A DNA stretch of 11,672 nt from an uncultured Mucispirillum sp. (GCA_937890655.1 CALADT010000023.1:1-11672); one strand, 5' to 3'. Positions 1-5,654 are shown, counted from the first letter of the stretch. The notes: generated from the letters alone by a model not told the origin. Translations and numbers: made by a program.

Positions 1-189
1 TTTGATAGAATATTCTCCATTACTGTCAGGCGTAAGGGTAATAACATTGTCTTTTGGAGCAGGTTCAATAAGAATGCTGTCTAGAGATTGTCCTCCCTGT
101 GTTGTATCGTTTGTTGTGCTATCTTCCCCACAGCCGAAAAGAAATGCTGTCATAGTTACAGCAAGAAATAGATAGATAATTTTTTTCAT
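1..189 (-). CDS. Lipoprotein of unknown function, 5' part only (runs off window)
   Basis: The reading frame starts at an ATG at 189 and is still open at the window edge, giving 63 residues. The N-terminus (MKKIIYLFLAVTMTAFLFGC) is a signal peptide with a basic start, a hydrophobic core and a lipobox LFGC, with the lipidated cysteine at residue 20. The mature part begins with a Ser/Thr/Asn/Gln-rich linker (GEDSTTNDTTQGGQS), typical of a flexible tether to the membrane. The visible remainder shows no domain I recognise. A strong Shine-Dalgarno (AAGGAG, about 6 bases before the ATG) fixes the start. The gene lies behind an unusual promoter with a C9 tract in its spacer, so expression may switch on and off. 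That would fit a surface-exposed protein, although its final location cannot be read from this fragment. The gene call is solid; the function is unknown. Confidence 0.85.
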   Translation of the reverse strand, partial: MKKIIYLFLAVTMTAFLFGCGEDSTTNDTTQGGQSLDSILIEPAPKDNVITLTPDSNGEYSIK

Positions 190-219
190 ATCCTTCTCCT
201 TTTAATATTTTATGGTGCC

Positions 220-246
220 ATTATACACGGGGGGGGGATTTGTCAA
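220..246 (-). promoter_or_regulatory. Sigma-70 type promoter with C-tract spacer (candidate phase-variable promoter)
   Basis: Read on the minus strand there is a perfect -35 TTGACA (241-246) and a perfect -10 TATAAT (220-225). The 15-bp spacer is AAT, nine C, then GTG. Transcription would start near 213, about 24 bases before the lipoprotein ATG at 189, leaving room for its Shine-Dalgarno. The usual best spacer is about 17 bp, so the present nine-C version should be suboptimal; tracts of ten to twelve C would give 16-18 bp. Slippage in such a tract is the known switching mechanism of Neisseria porA and opc promoters; its operation here is inferred. Confidence 0.8.
229..237. repeat. G9/C9 homopolymer tract
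   Basis: Nine consecutive G on the plus strand, the only G or C run of this length in the window and very improbable in DNA this AT-rich. It sits wholly inside the spacer of the lipoprotein promoter. Runs of this length are known to mutate by slipped-strand mispairing. Confidence 0.95.
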
Positions 247-870
247 GATTAAAAATCAAAATTTTAAAATTAGTTATAAATATCTGTTCTTGTTGATATT
301 TTTCATAAAAAATATACTATTATTAAAGTCATATTATGACGTTGTTGTAACGTGGAGTATTTTTCGCAAGTATTTATAATATTTTTCTAGTTTCTTCGCA
401 CAAGGCTTAATAAAGACACATTTGTGTGTTGGTAGTTAATTTTAAATATTAAAGATAAATAAGTCATTATATATTTAAATATATTTTTAAAAAATATCAT
501 TTACTTTACAATCATTCACTTGTTTACATAACTTTCCCATGCAACTGTCTATTCTGAGCGAAGCGAAGAATCTTAAAGAATAATAGAGCAAAAAATACCT
601 AAAAATATATTATTTTTAGATATTTCGGTTCGTTACACTCACTCTCAATTTGACACTGTTATAACACAGGTTATTTGTTGCAAGTATTAATATTATATTA
701 GTAACCACTATTTTTTATTTGCTAAATAATTTCAACCAATAGTTATTATATAAATAAATTAATTTATAAATATAAAGCATAATTGTTTCTTTTGTATAAA
801 TTTATTAGGAAGTATATTTTATGTTATGAAAGCAGATTGTTATAAATAAAGGGATAAATTTTTATAATAA
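247..870. other. Long AT-rich intergenic region without a gene
   Basis: This stretch lies between the lipoprotein promoter and the rplT terminator. I find no reading frame with a plausible start, ribosome site and protein-like composition on either strand, and no tRNA-like fold. It contains one recognisable structured element (543-660, listed separately) and several short weak inverted repeats (339-353, 661-674) too small to interpret. An unrecognised small RNA cannot be excluded. Confidence 0.6.
543..660. repeat. Degenerate inverted-repeat element (REP/MITE-like)
   Basis: The left arm (543-573, containing GAGCGAAGCGAAGAATCT) and right arm (618-660) are imperfect reverse complements. CGAAGCGAA in the left arm matches the reverse complement of TTCGGTTCG (624-632) at 8 of 9 positions. 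Both outer ends carry GTC/GAC-type words and the inner ends carry ATCT/AGAT. At the centre, 593-607 and 611-625 form a 15-bp stem with one mismatch and a 3-base loop. Words like GAGCGAAGCGAAGAATCT are, from memory, typical of dispersed non-coding repeats in several bacterial genomes. No transposase is present; mobility is inference. Confidence 0.55.
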
Positions 871-904
871 TATACAAAAAAAGCTCCCAAAAAATGAGAG
901 CTTT
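871..904 (-). terminator. Rho-independent terminator of the thrS-infC-rpmI-rplT operon
   Basis: On the minus strand AAAGCTC (898-904) pairs with GAGCTTT (880-886). The stem extends by one G-U and one C-G pair to 9 bp around a loop of mostly T, and runs directly into seven T (875-881 are one C and six A on the plus strand, with the last stem A included in the run). It lies about 22 bases past the rplT stop. Confidence 0.9.
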
Positions 905-925
905 ATATTTAAGTTAATTATAAAC

Positions 926-1273
926 TTATTTTGTAACGCTTTTTACTAATTCTGCAAATGCTTCTGGAGCGTTTATAGCCATTTCTGAAAGCACTTTACG
1001 GTTTAAATCAATACCTGCTTTTTTCAGATTGCCCATAAGTTTGCTATAAGAAGTATTATTTAATTTAGCAGCAGCAGAAAGACGAGTAATCCATAATCTT
1101 CTCATGTCTCTTTTTTTCCTGCGTCTGTCTCTGTAAGCATATACTAATGCTCTTTCTACTGTTGGGCGGGCAATGTTATAAACTGTTCTTCTTCTGCCTC
1201 TATACCCCTTTGCATATGAAAGTATGTTTTTTCTTCTTCTTCTGGTTTTATAACCACCTTTAGCTCTAGGCAC
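926..1273 (-). CDS. rplT: 50S ribosomal protein L20 (bL20)
   Basis: This 115-residue protein is a normal-length bL20, a protein of the large ribosomal subunit that binds 23S rRNA early in assembly. The very basic N-terminal extension (PRAKGGYKTRRRRKNIL), followed by AKGYRGRRRTVY and RPTVERALVYAYRDRRRKKRD, is diagnostic, as is LWITRLSAAAKLNNTSYSKL in the globular part. The start is a GTG (1271-1273), not ATG; a strong AAGGAGG five bases upstream fixes it. It is the last gene of the translation operon, 106 bp after rpmI and just before the terminator. In Escherichia coli, L20 represses translation of rpmI-rplT through an RNA structure; the hairpin upstream at 1328-1347 could play a similar part here, but that is inference. 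Confidence 0.98.
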   Translation of the reverse strand: MPRAKGGYKTRRRRKNILSYAKGYRGRRRTVYNIARPTVERALVYAYRDRRRKKRDMRRLWITRLSAAAKLNNTSYSKLMGNLKKAGIDLNRKVLSEMAINAPEAFAELVKSVTK

Positions 1274-1327
1274 TTGTTCCTCCTTGTTAAGTCGTTTGAC
1301 TTAGGTTAATTTTAGTTTGGCTTGTAA

Positions 1328-1347
1328 TACGGCGGCCTATTGCCGTA
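1328..1347 (-). promoter_or_regulatory. GC-rich hairpin between rpmI and rplT
   Basis: TACGGC (1328-1333) pairs perfectly with GCCGTA (1342-1347) around an 8-base loop that is itself GC-rich. It is the only GC-rich hairpin in a 106-bp gap between two genes that are normally close, and no run of T follows on the minus strand, so it does not look like a terminator. RNA processing, mRNA stability or L20 autoregulation are possible roles; none is shown by the sequence. Confidence 0.45.
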
Positions 1348-1379
1348 AACATAGCATAATAGTTGTTTAAGAAAATATC

Positions 1380-1583
1380 TTAAACGTATGGCATAATGCG
1401 TCGCATATTAGCTGCAACTGTGCCTGTAACAACACCAGTTTCTTTTAACTGACGTTTACGTTTTCTACTCATGCCTGTGGCAATGTGTCTCATACCTTGT
1501 TTTTTAAAGATGAGTTTACCATTTGCACTTATTTTAAAACGTTTTTTAGCACCCTTATGGGTTTTAACTTTGTGCGTAGCCAT
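1380..1583 (-). CDS. rpmI: 50S ribosomal protein L35 (bL35)
   Basis: This 67-residue basic protein has the bL35 signature: VKTHKGAKKRFKISANGK near the N-terminus and SRKRKRQLKETG in the middle, ending RRIMPYV where the family usually ends in a similar LLPY. It is a small component of the large ribosomal subunit. The ATG at 1581-1583 is preceded by AAAGGAG with five bases of spacing. It lies 40 bp downstream of infC and 106 bp upstream of rplT, the standard infC-rpmI-rplT arrangement. Length and composition are normal. Confidence 0.97.
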   Translation of the reverse strand: MATHKVKTHKGAKKRFKISANGKLIFKKQGMRHIATGMSRKRKRQLKETGVVTGTVAANMRRIMPYV

Positions 1584-1623
1584 TTTTACTCCTTTAATAG
1601 TTTAGCTTTACAAAATTAAGCGT

Positions 1624-2160
1624 TTATTTAGTTGCCTTTGGGGCAATAACTATCATTTGTTGTTTACCCATTAATTCAGGTTTTTTCTCCATAGTGCCTA
1701 AATCTTCCACATCTACGGATATTTTGTTTAAAAGCTCTGTTCCAGCATCAAGGAACATAATTTCTCTACCTCTATATCGGATAACGATTTTCACCTTATC
1801 CCCATCAGTTAAGAAACGTCTTATATGTTTTAGTTTAACATTATAGTCATGTTCTTCAATTTTAGGACGGAATTTAATTTCTTTAATATCAACCTGATGT
1901 TGACGCTGTTTTTTACGAGCTTCTTTTTCCTTTTTGTTTTTTTCAAACTTGTATTTGCTGTAATCCATTATACGGCAAACAGGTGGTTTAGCTCCAGCAG
2001 CTACTTCAACTAAATCAAATCCTTTTTCCTTAGCAATATCTAAGGCTTCATGCAACGATAAAATACCTAATGCCTGCCCGTCATCCCCAATAAGACGCAC
2101 TTCTGAGGCAGTTATTTCATCATTAATCCTTTCTTTGTCTCCATCTTTAACTGACGGTAT
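1624..2160 (-). CDS. infC: Translation initiation factor IF-3, probable AUA (or AUC) start
   Basis: IF-3 binds the 30S subunit, keeps it apart from 50S and checks the start codon-initiator tRNA pairing. The product contains the N-domain signature ERINDEITASEVRLIGDDG and GILSLHEALDIA, the basic linker (FEKNKKEKEARKKQRQ), and the C-domain KEIKFRPKIEEHDY with IRRFLTDGDKVKIVIRYRGRE. The first canonical start in frame is the GTG at 2098-2100, which is really the valine of EVRLIGDD inside the conserved N-domain. Upstream, the frame stays open with conserved residues back to ATA (2158-2160) and ATC (2161-2163), just after GGAGG (2167-2171), with no in-frame ATG, GTG or TTG before a TAA. With AUA as start (six bases after GGAGG) the protein is 178 residues, normal for IF-3. 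Non-canonical infC starts are known (AUU in Escherichia coli) and allow IF-3 to repress its own synthesis. The family call is certain; AUA versus AUC is open. Confidence 0.95.
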   Translation of the reverse strand: MPSVKDGDKERINDEITASEVRLIGDDGQALGILSLHEALDIAKEKGFDLVEVAAGAKPPVCRIMDYSKYKFEKNKKEKEARKKQRQHQVDIKEIKFRPKIEEHDYNVKLKHIRRFLTDGDKVKIVIRYRGREIMFLDAGTELLNKISVDVEDLGTMEKKPELMGKQQMIVIAPKATK

Positions 2161-2193
2161 GATACACCTCCATAAAGAGAAAAACCCTCTTTA
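2158..2193 (-). promoter_or_regulatory. infC translation start region: hairpin, Shine-Dalgarno, non-canonical start
   Basis: On the minus strand a perfect 7-bp hairpin (TAAAGAG 2187-2193 with CTCTTTA 2173-2179, 7-base loop) is followed at once by GGAGG (2167-2171), then TGT, ATC and ATA. GGTGTATCATACC (2156-2168) can itself fold, with the start codons in the loop and stem, so the ribosome site may be partly masked. An ATG at 2171-2173 opens an eight-codon out-of-frame reading frame ending at 2147 across the infC start. It has no well-placed ribosome site of its own. Confidence 0.6.
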
Positions 2194-2219
2194 ACACCTT
2201 TTAGCTTTTATTTATAATA

Positions 2220-4142
2220 TTATTTTTCCCATAATTCAAGTGATTTTAATTCAATTAATGAATTTAATACTTTCAAATAGTCAGAAAGTTCAATATTATT
2301 ATGGGTTTGCCCGTTTCTTAAACGAACAGATATTTTTTTATCATTCATTTCATTATTACCAACTACTATCATATGAGGCACTTTTTCCATTTGTGCTTCA
2401 CGGATTTTATAGCCGATTTTTTCATTTCTTAAATCAACTTCTGCTCTTATACCTGCCTGTTTTAATGCTCTAAATAGCTGGTTGGCATAATCTGCAGAAT
2501 CATCTGTAATATTCATAACTTTTACCTGACAAGGGGAAATCCATAATGGGAAAGCACCTGCAAAGTGTTCTATTAATACTCCTAAAAACCTATCAACAGA
2601 ACCAAGTATTACTCTGTGGAGCATAACAGGGCGGTGTTTTTCACCATCTTGGCCTATATATGTTAAATCAAACCTTTCTGGTAAGTTAAAATCACACTGT
2701 ATTGTAGCACACTGCCATAATCTGCCTAAAGCGTCTTTTAATTTAATATCAATTTTTGGGCCGTAAAATGCACCGTCCCCCTCATTAATTGTATATTCTA
2801 ACCCTTTAGATTCTAAGGCATCCATTAATGCTTTTGTAGCTGTATCCCATATTTCAATGGAGCCAATACATTTTTCTTCCGGCCTTGTGGATACTGTATG
2901 GATAAAATCAAAACCAAAAATATCCATTACATATTTTACAAAGTCTAATATATCAGTAATTTCTTGTTGTAGTTGGTCTATTCTACAAAAAATATGAGCA
3001 TCATCTTGAGTGAAAGCCCTAACACGCATAAGCCCATGTAAAACACCAGATTTTTCATGCCTATGCACTGTTCCTAATTCAAATAAACGAATAGGCAAGT
3101 CCCTATAACTGTGTAAATCGTGTTTATACATCATAATATGAGATAAACAGTTCATAGGTTTAATACCAAACTCCATACCGTCTATTTCTGTAAAATACAT
3201 ATTCTCTTTATAGTTATCATAGTGGCCAGAGCATACCCATAAATCTTTTTTTAAAATAGTAGGTCCATAAACAATATCGTAACCACGTTTAATATGTTCT
3301 TCTCTTTCAAACTGTTCTAAAACTGCTCTAAGCATACCACCTTTTGGAAGGTAGATAGGAAAGCCAGCCCCAGCATCTTCTTCTATTGTAAAAAGTTTTA
3401 ATTGTTTTCCAAGCCTTCTATGGTCTCTTTTCTTAGCTTCTTCAAGCATATTTAAATAATCATCAAGTTCTTTTTTAGAAAACCAAGCTGTGCCGTATAT
3501 TCGTTGGAGCTGTTTATTTTTTTCATCTCCACGCCAGTAAGCACCAGCCACAGATAAAAGTTTAAAATGTTTTATTTTGCCAGTAGAAGATACATGTGGC
3601 CCACGGCAAAGGTCAGTAAAATCACCTTGAGAATAAAGGGATACGTTATCTACCCCTAAATCTTCAATAATTTCCACTTTATATTTTTCATCTTCTTTTG
3701 TAAACCGTTCAATAGCATCAGAAGAAGAAATTTCAGACCTTATAACAGGTATGTTTTCCCCTGATATTTTAGCCATTTCTTTTTCTATTTTTTCTAAATC
3801 TTCCACAGAAAAAGGTGTATCTCTATCAAAATCATAATAAAAGCCGTTTTCAACCACAGGCCCTATTGTTACTTTTGTTTCAGGGTATAGCCTTAATATT
3901 GCTTGTGCCATTAAGTGTGCAGTTGAATGGCGTAATATTTCTAATGCCTCAGGGTCGCTTTCTGTTAAAATTTTAATACTGTCCCCATCATTTATAACCG
4001 TATTTAAATCAACTTCTTTTCCATTTATAACACCAGCTACTGATTTTTTTGCAAGACTGTTTGATATTTTTTTTGCAGCATCTAGTATAGTTGAGTTATT
4101 TTCTAACTCCATACTGCTTCCATCTGGTAATTTTATATTCAT
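2220..4142 (-). CDS. thrS: Threonyl-tRNA synthetase
   Basis: This class II synthetase charges tRNA-Thr with threonine. At 640 residues it is full length. It has an N-terminal TGS domain (about 1-60), an editing domain with HxxxH (H72, H76) and C179-H183 for removing mischarged serine, and a catalytic core with zinc ligands C332, H383 and H509. Motif 2 surrounds HRHEKSGVLHGLMRVR and motif 3 is in LHRVILGSVDRFLGVLIEH. A C-terminal anticodon-binding domain follows (about 540-640). The usual MNCPGH is MNCLSH here, a variation I recall from deltaproteobacterial-type enzymes. The start at 4140-4142 is chosen because AAGGAG lies six bases before it and the TGS domain begins there; the ATG 13 codons upstream lies inside the structured leader and lacks a good ribosome site. 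First gene of the operon; infC begins about 60 bp downstream. Confidence 0.98.
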   Translation of the reverse strand: MNIKLPDGSSMELENNSTILDAAKKISNSLAKKSVAGVINGKEVDLNTVINDGDSIKILTESDPEALEILRHSTAHLMAQAILRLYPETKVTIGPVVENGFYYDFDRDTPFSVEDLEKIEKEMAKISGENIPVIRSEISSSDAIERFTKEDEKYKVEIIEDLGVDNVSLYSQGDFTDLCRGPHVSSTGKIKHFKLLSVAGAYWRGDEKNKQLQRIYGTAWFSKKELDDYLNMLEEAKKRDHRRLGKQLKLFTIEEDAGAGFPIYLPKGGMLRAVLEQFEREEHIKRGYDIVYGPTILKKDLWVCSGHYDNYKENMYFTEIDGMEFGIKPMNCLSHIMMYKHDLHSYRDLPIRLFELGTVHRHEKSGVLHGLMRVRAFTQDDAHIFCRIDQLQQEITDILDFVKYVMDIFGFDFIHTVSTRPEEKCIGSIEIWDTATKALMDALESKGLEYTINEGDGAFYGPKIDIKLKDALGRLWQCATIQCDFNLPERFDLTYIGQDGEKHRPVMLHRVILGSVDRFLGVLIEHFAGAFPLWISPCQVKVMNITDDSADYANQLFRALKQAGIRAEVDLRNEKIGYKIREAQMEKVPHMIVVGNNEMNDKKISVRLRNGQTHNNIELSDYLKVLNSLIELKSLELWEK

Positions 4143-4183
4143 AATAAGCTCCTTATACTTTTGCAGTTGTATAAGCTGCATAA
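4143..4183 (-). promoter_or_regulatory. thrS leader with competing hairpins around the Shine-Dalgarno
   Basis: Three overlapping stems can form on the minus strand. TGCAG (4176-4180) pairs with CTGCA (4162-4166). CTTATAC (4169-4175) pairs with GTATAAG (4152-4158), which includes the first half of the AAGGAG Shine-Dalgarno (4149-4154). ATAAG pairs with CTTAT (4144-4156) around a GAG loop, holding the rest of the Shine-Dalgarno. They exclude each other because they share bases. Translational control of thrS through its leader is known in Escherichia coli; I see no clear copy of a tRNA-Thr anticodon arm, so the mechanism here is not known. Confidence 0.5.
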
Positions 4184-4230
4184 CAATTTTACAATTATTA
4201 TTTTACTATTATAATCATAAGTAAATAATG

Positions 4231-4259
4231 TTTATAATGGTAAAAAGGGGATTAGTCAA
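4231..4259 (-). promoter_or_regulatory. Promoter of the thrS-infC-rpmI-rplT operon
   Basis: On the minus strand TTGACT (4254-4259), a 17-bp spacer, then TATAAA (4231-4236): five of six consensus bases in each hexamer and ideal spacing. The start would be near 4224, giving a leader of about 80 bases before the thrS ATG. Confidence 0.75.
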
Positions 4260-4344
4260 TAAAAAACATTGAAAAATAAAAGATTTTTATACAAGTTTTG
4301 TATATATTAATTAAATTATTTTTAAAAGTTTTAAAACTAACACA

Positions 4345-4611
4345 TTATTTTGGTGGAAAATACTTTAAAGCTATTTTTTTCCCAAGTATTTGCCCTGCTA
4401 CCCCAAAAGCCATAAATATAAAAACATACCAAAAAGAAAGCCCAGCTGAACGGCGTAAAACTGCAGCCACAGGAATAGGGGCATGGATTGATAAAAACCA
4501 CATTATACTATATGACTGAAAACGGCTTCTAATCATTCCAAAAGGTATATTTACTAAAAAAGATATTATTCCAATTTTTAAAATTAAAAAAAGTAGTTCA
4601 TAAGTTATCAT
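4345..4611 (-). CDS. Small integral membrane protein of unknown function (88 residues)
   Basis: I do not know the function. With ATG at 4609-4611 the product has three likely membrane segments (about residues 5-22, 35-52 and 58-77) and ends KKIALKYFPPK. Between the first two lies NIPFGMIRSRFQSYSIMWFL, followed by SIHAPIPVAA: an NIPFG-R-S-WFL-IHAPIP pattern that recalls small conserved membrane proteins of deltaproteobacteria, from memory only. The frame stays open far upstream to 5106, but that extension is antisense to the ankyrin gene and has no protein-like pattern, so it is rejected. There is no clear Shine-Dalgarno; a promoter at 4618-4646 puts the transcript start at or next to the ATG, so the mRNA may be leaderless. 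The gene is divergent from the ankyrin lipoprotein (43 bp between starts) and about 200 bp upstream of thrS, with no clear terminator between. Confidence 0.72.
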   Translation of the reverse strand: MITYELLFLILKIGIISFLVNIPFGMIRSRFQSYSIMWFLSIHAPIPVAAVLRRSAGLSFWYVFIFMAFGVAGQILGKKIALKYFPPK

Positions 4612-4617
4612 ATTTAT

Positions 4618-4646
4618 GTTATAGTGAAAATATATTGCTTTGTAAA
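4618..4646 (-). promoter_or_regulatory. Candidate promoter for the 88-residue membrane protein (possibly leaderless)
   Basis: On the minus strand TTTACA (4641-4646), a 17-bp spacer, then TATAAC (4618-4623). Only six bases separate the -10 from the ATG at 4611, so transcription would begin at or within a base or two of the start codon. Promoter-like words occur by chance in such AT-rich DNA, so this is tentative. It overlaps the ribosome site of the opposite ankyrin gene. Confidence 0.45.
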
Positions 4647-4654
4647 GGTGGTTT

Positions 4655-5641
4655 ATGAGAAAAATAATACTCCTATCCTTATTTTCTACATTATTAATAA
4701 TATACGGCTGTAAAAAAGAAGAACATACCGATAGTATAGAGAATATAGCTAAAATGGATAATGTGGAAGAAAAACATAGTATTGAAAGCCTTGAAATATT
4801 ATCAGAAGAAGGGGATGTTATAAAAAATGCAGAAGCCCCTAAAAAAGATGGCGAAAACAGTGATTTAATACAGACTGTAAAAAAGGATAGTAGTATAGAT
4901 ACAAATAATGAAAATATTGATAATTTTTTCAAAGCAGTTATAAGTAGTAATAATATTTCAGATATTGATTTGTTTTTAAATAAAGGTATAGATATTAATG
5001 TGTTAGATAAAAATGGGGAAAATGCACTAAGTGTTGCCATTAAAGCATCTAATATGGTAACTTTAAAATATTTAATAGAAAAAGGTGCAAATTTAAATAA
5101 CACCACAGATACAGGGCTTCCCCCTTTAAGCCTTGCTATTATACTTAATAATATGCAGGCACTAGATTTATTACTTAATGAAAAAAATATTGATATGTAT
5201 TATATTTGGGGCGATGTTTGGACAGGCACACCATTATATACATCAGTTTCCACAGGCAATTTTCAAGCACTTGAAAAATTAATTGCAAAAGGGATTAATG
5301 TAAACCATAGTTATGCAGAATATGGTGCTATGCCTATAATGGTTTATGCTTTAAACCATGTGGAAAATTTGCCTAGTAAAAATTATATTAATATAATATC
5401 ATTACTTATAAAAAATGGGGCAGATATAAACACAGCAGATAGTAAAGGGGTAACTCCTTTAATGCAGTCATTAAAAAATAACGATAAAGAAGGGTTTATG
5501 GCTTTAATAAATAGTAAGGCAGATATTTCCTTAAAAGATAACAAAGGGGAAGATGCTTTAAGTTATTATAATAAATATGTAAAACCTTCTGAAAAAATTA
5601 TAGATGAAGATAAATTAAAAATAGAATCATTACTTAAATAA
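4655..5641 (+). CDS. Ankyrin-repeat lipoprotein
   Basis: This 328-residue protein has a signal peptide ending in a lipobox (LLIIYGC, lipidated Cys19), a charged low-complexity linker (about 20-88), then about six or seven ankyrin repeats to the C-terminus. Typical repeat pieces are GENALSVAIKAS...YLIEKGANLN, GTPLYTSVSTGNFQALEKLIAKGINVN, ISLLIKNGADINTADSKGVTPLMQSL and DNKGEDALSYYNKY. Ankyrin repeats are protein-binding scaffolds; anchored by lipid in the envelope, this one would present a binding surface in the periplasm or outside the cell. The partner is unknown. The start has AAAGGTGG close before the ATG. It is the first gene of a plus-strand cluster, with crcB starting 13 bp after its stop, so co-transcription is likely; a role in fluoride or shikimate metabolism is not implied. 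The repeats are divergent, with no identical copies. Confidence 0.92.
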   Translation: MRKIILLSLFSTLLIIYGCKKEEHTDSIENIAKMDNVEEKHSIESLEILSEEGDVIKNAEAPKKDGENSDLIQTVKKDSSIDTNNENIDNFFKAVISSNNISDIDLFLNKGIDINVLDKNGENALSVAIKASNMVTLKYLIEKGANLNNTTDTGLPPLSLAIILNNMQALDLLLNEKNIDMYYIWGDVWTGTPLYTSVSTGNFQALEKLIAKGINVNHSYAEYGAMPIMVYALNHVENLPSKNYINIISLLIKNGADINTADSKGVTPLMQSLKNNDKEGFMALINSKADISLKDNKGEDALSYYNKYVKPSEKIIDEDKLKIESLLK

Positions 5642-5654
5642 ATTTGGAGAATAT

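Noticed and set aside
339..353. ACGTT-GTTGT-AACGT small hairpin in the long gap
   Set aside because: Five-bp stem with no T run, no neighbouring gene start and no second copy; not distinguishable from chance.
2147..2173. Eight-codon reading frame overlapping the infC start as a real leader peptide
   Set aside because: Its ATG has no properly spaced ribosome site and the codons show no regulatory pattern such as a run of Thr; kept only as a note in the infC finding.
2240..2473. 77-codon plus-strand frame inside thrS
   Set aside because: Antisense to the conserved anticodon-binding domain of thrS; no ribosome site and no protein-like pattern.
4181..4181. Upstream ATG giving a 653-residue ThrRS
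   Set aside because: The added 13 residues are not part of the TGS domain, the ATG lies inside the leader hairpins and has no good ribosome site, while 4142 has AAGGAG at ideal spacing.
4288..4304. TATACAA-GTT-TTGTATA hairpin as a terminator between the 88-residue gene and thrS
   Set aside because: It is perfect but all AT except one pair, and no T run follows on either strand.
4612..5106. Upstream extension of the 88-residue membrane protein frame to a 253-residue protein (minus strand)
   Set aside because: It is antisense to the ankyrin lipoprotein, which has a signal peptide, repeats and a ribosome site. The extension is Ser/Leu/Ile-rich low-complexity sequence, as expected from the reverse of an AT-rich coding strand.
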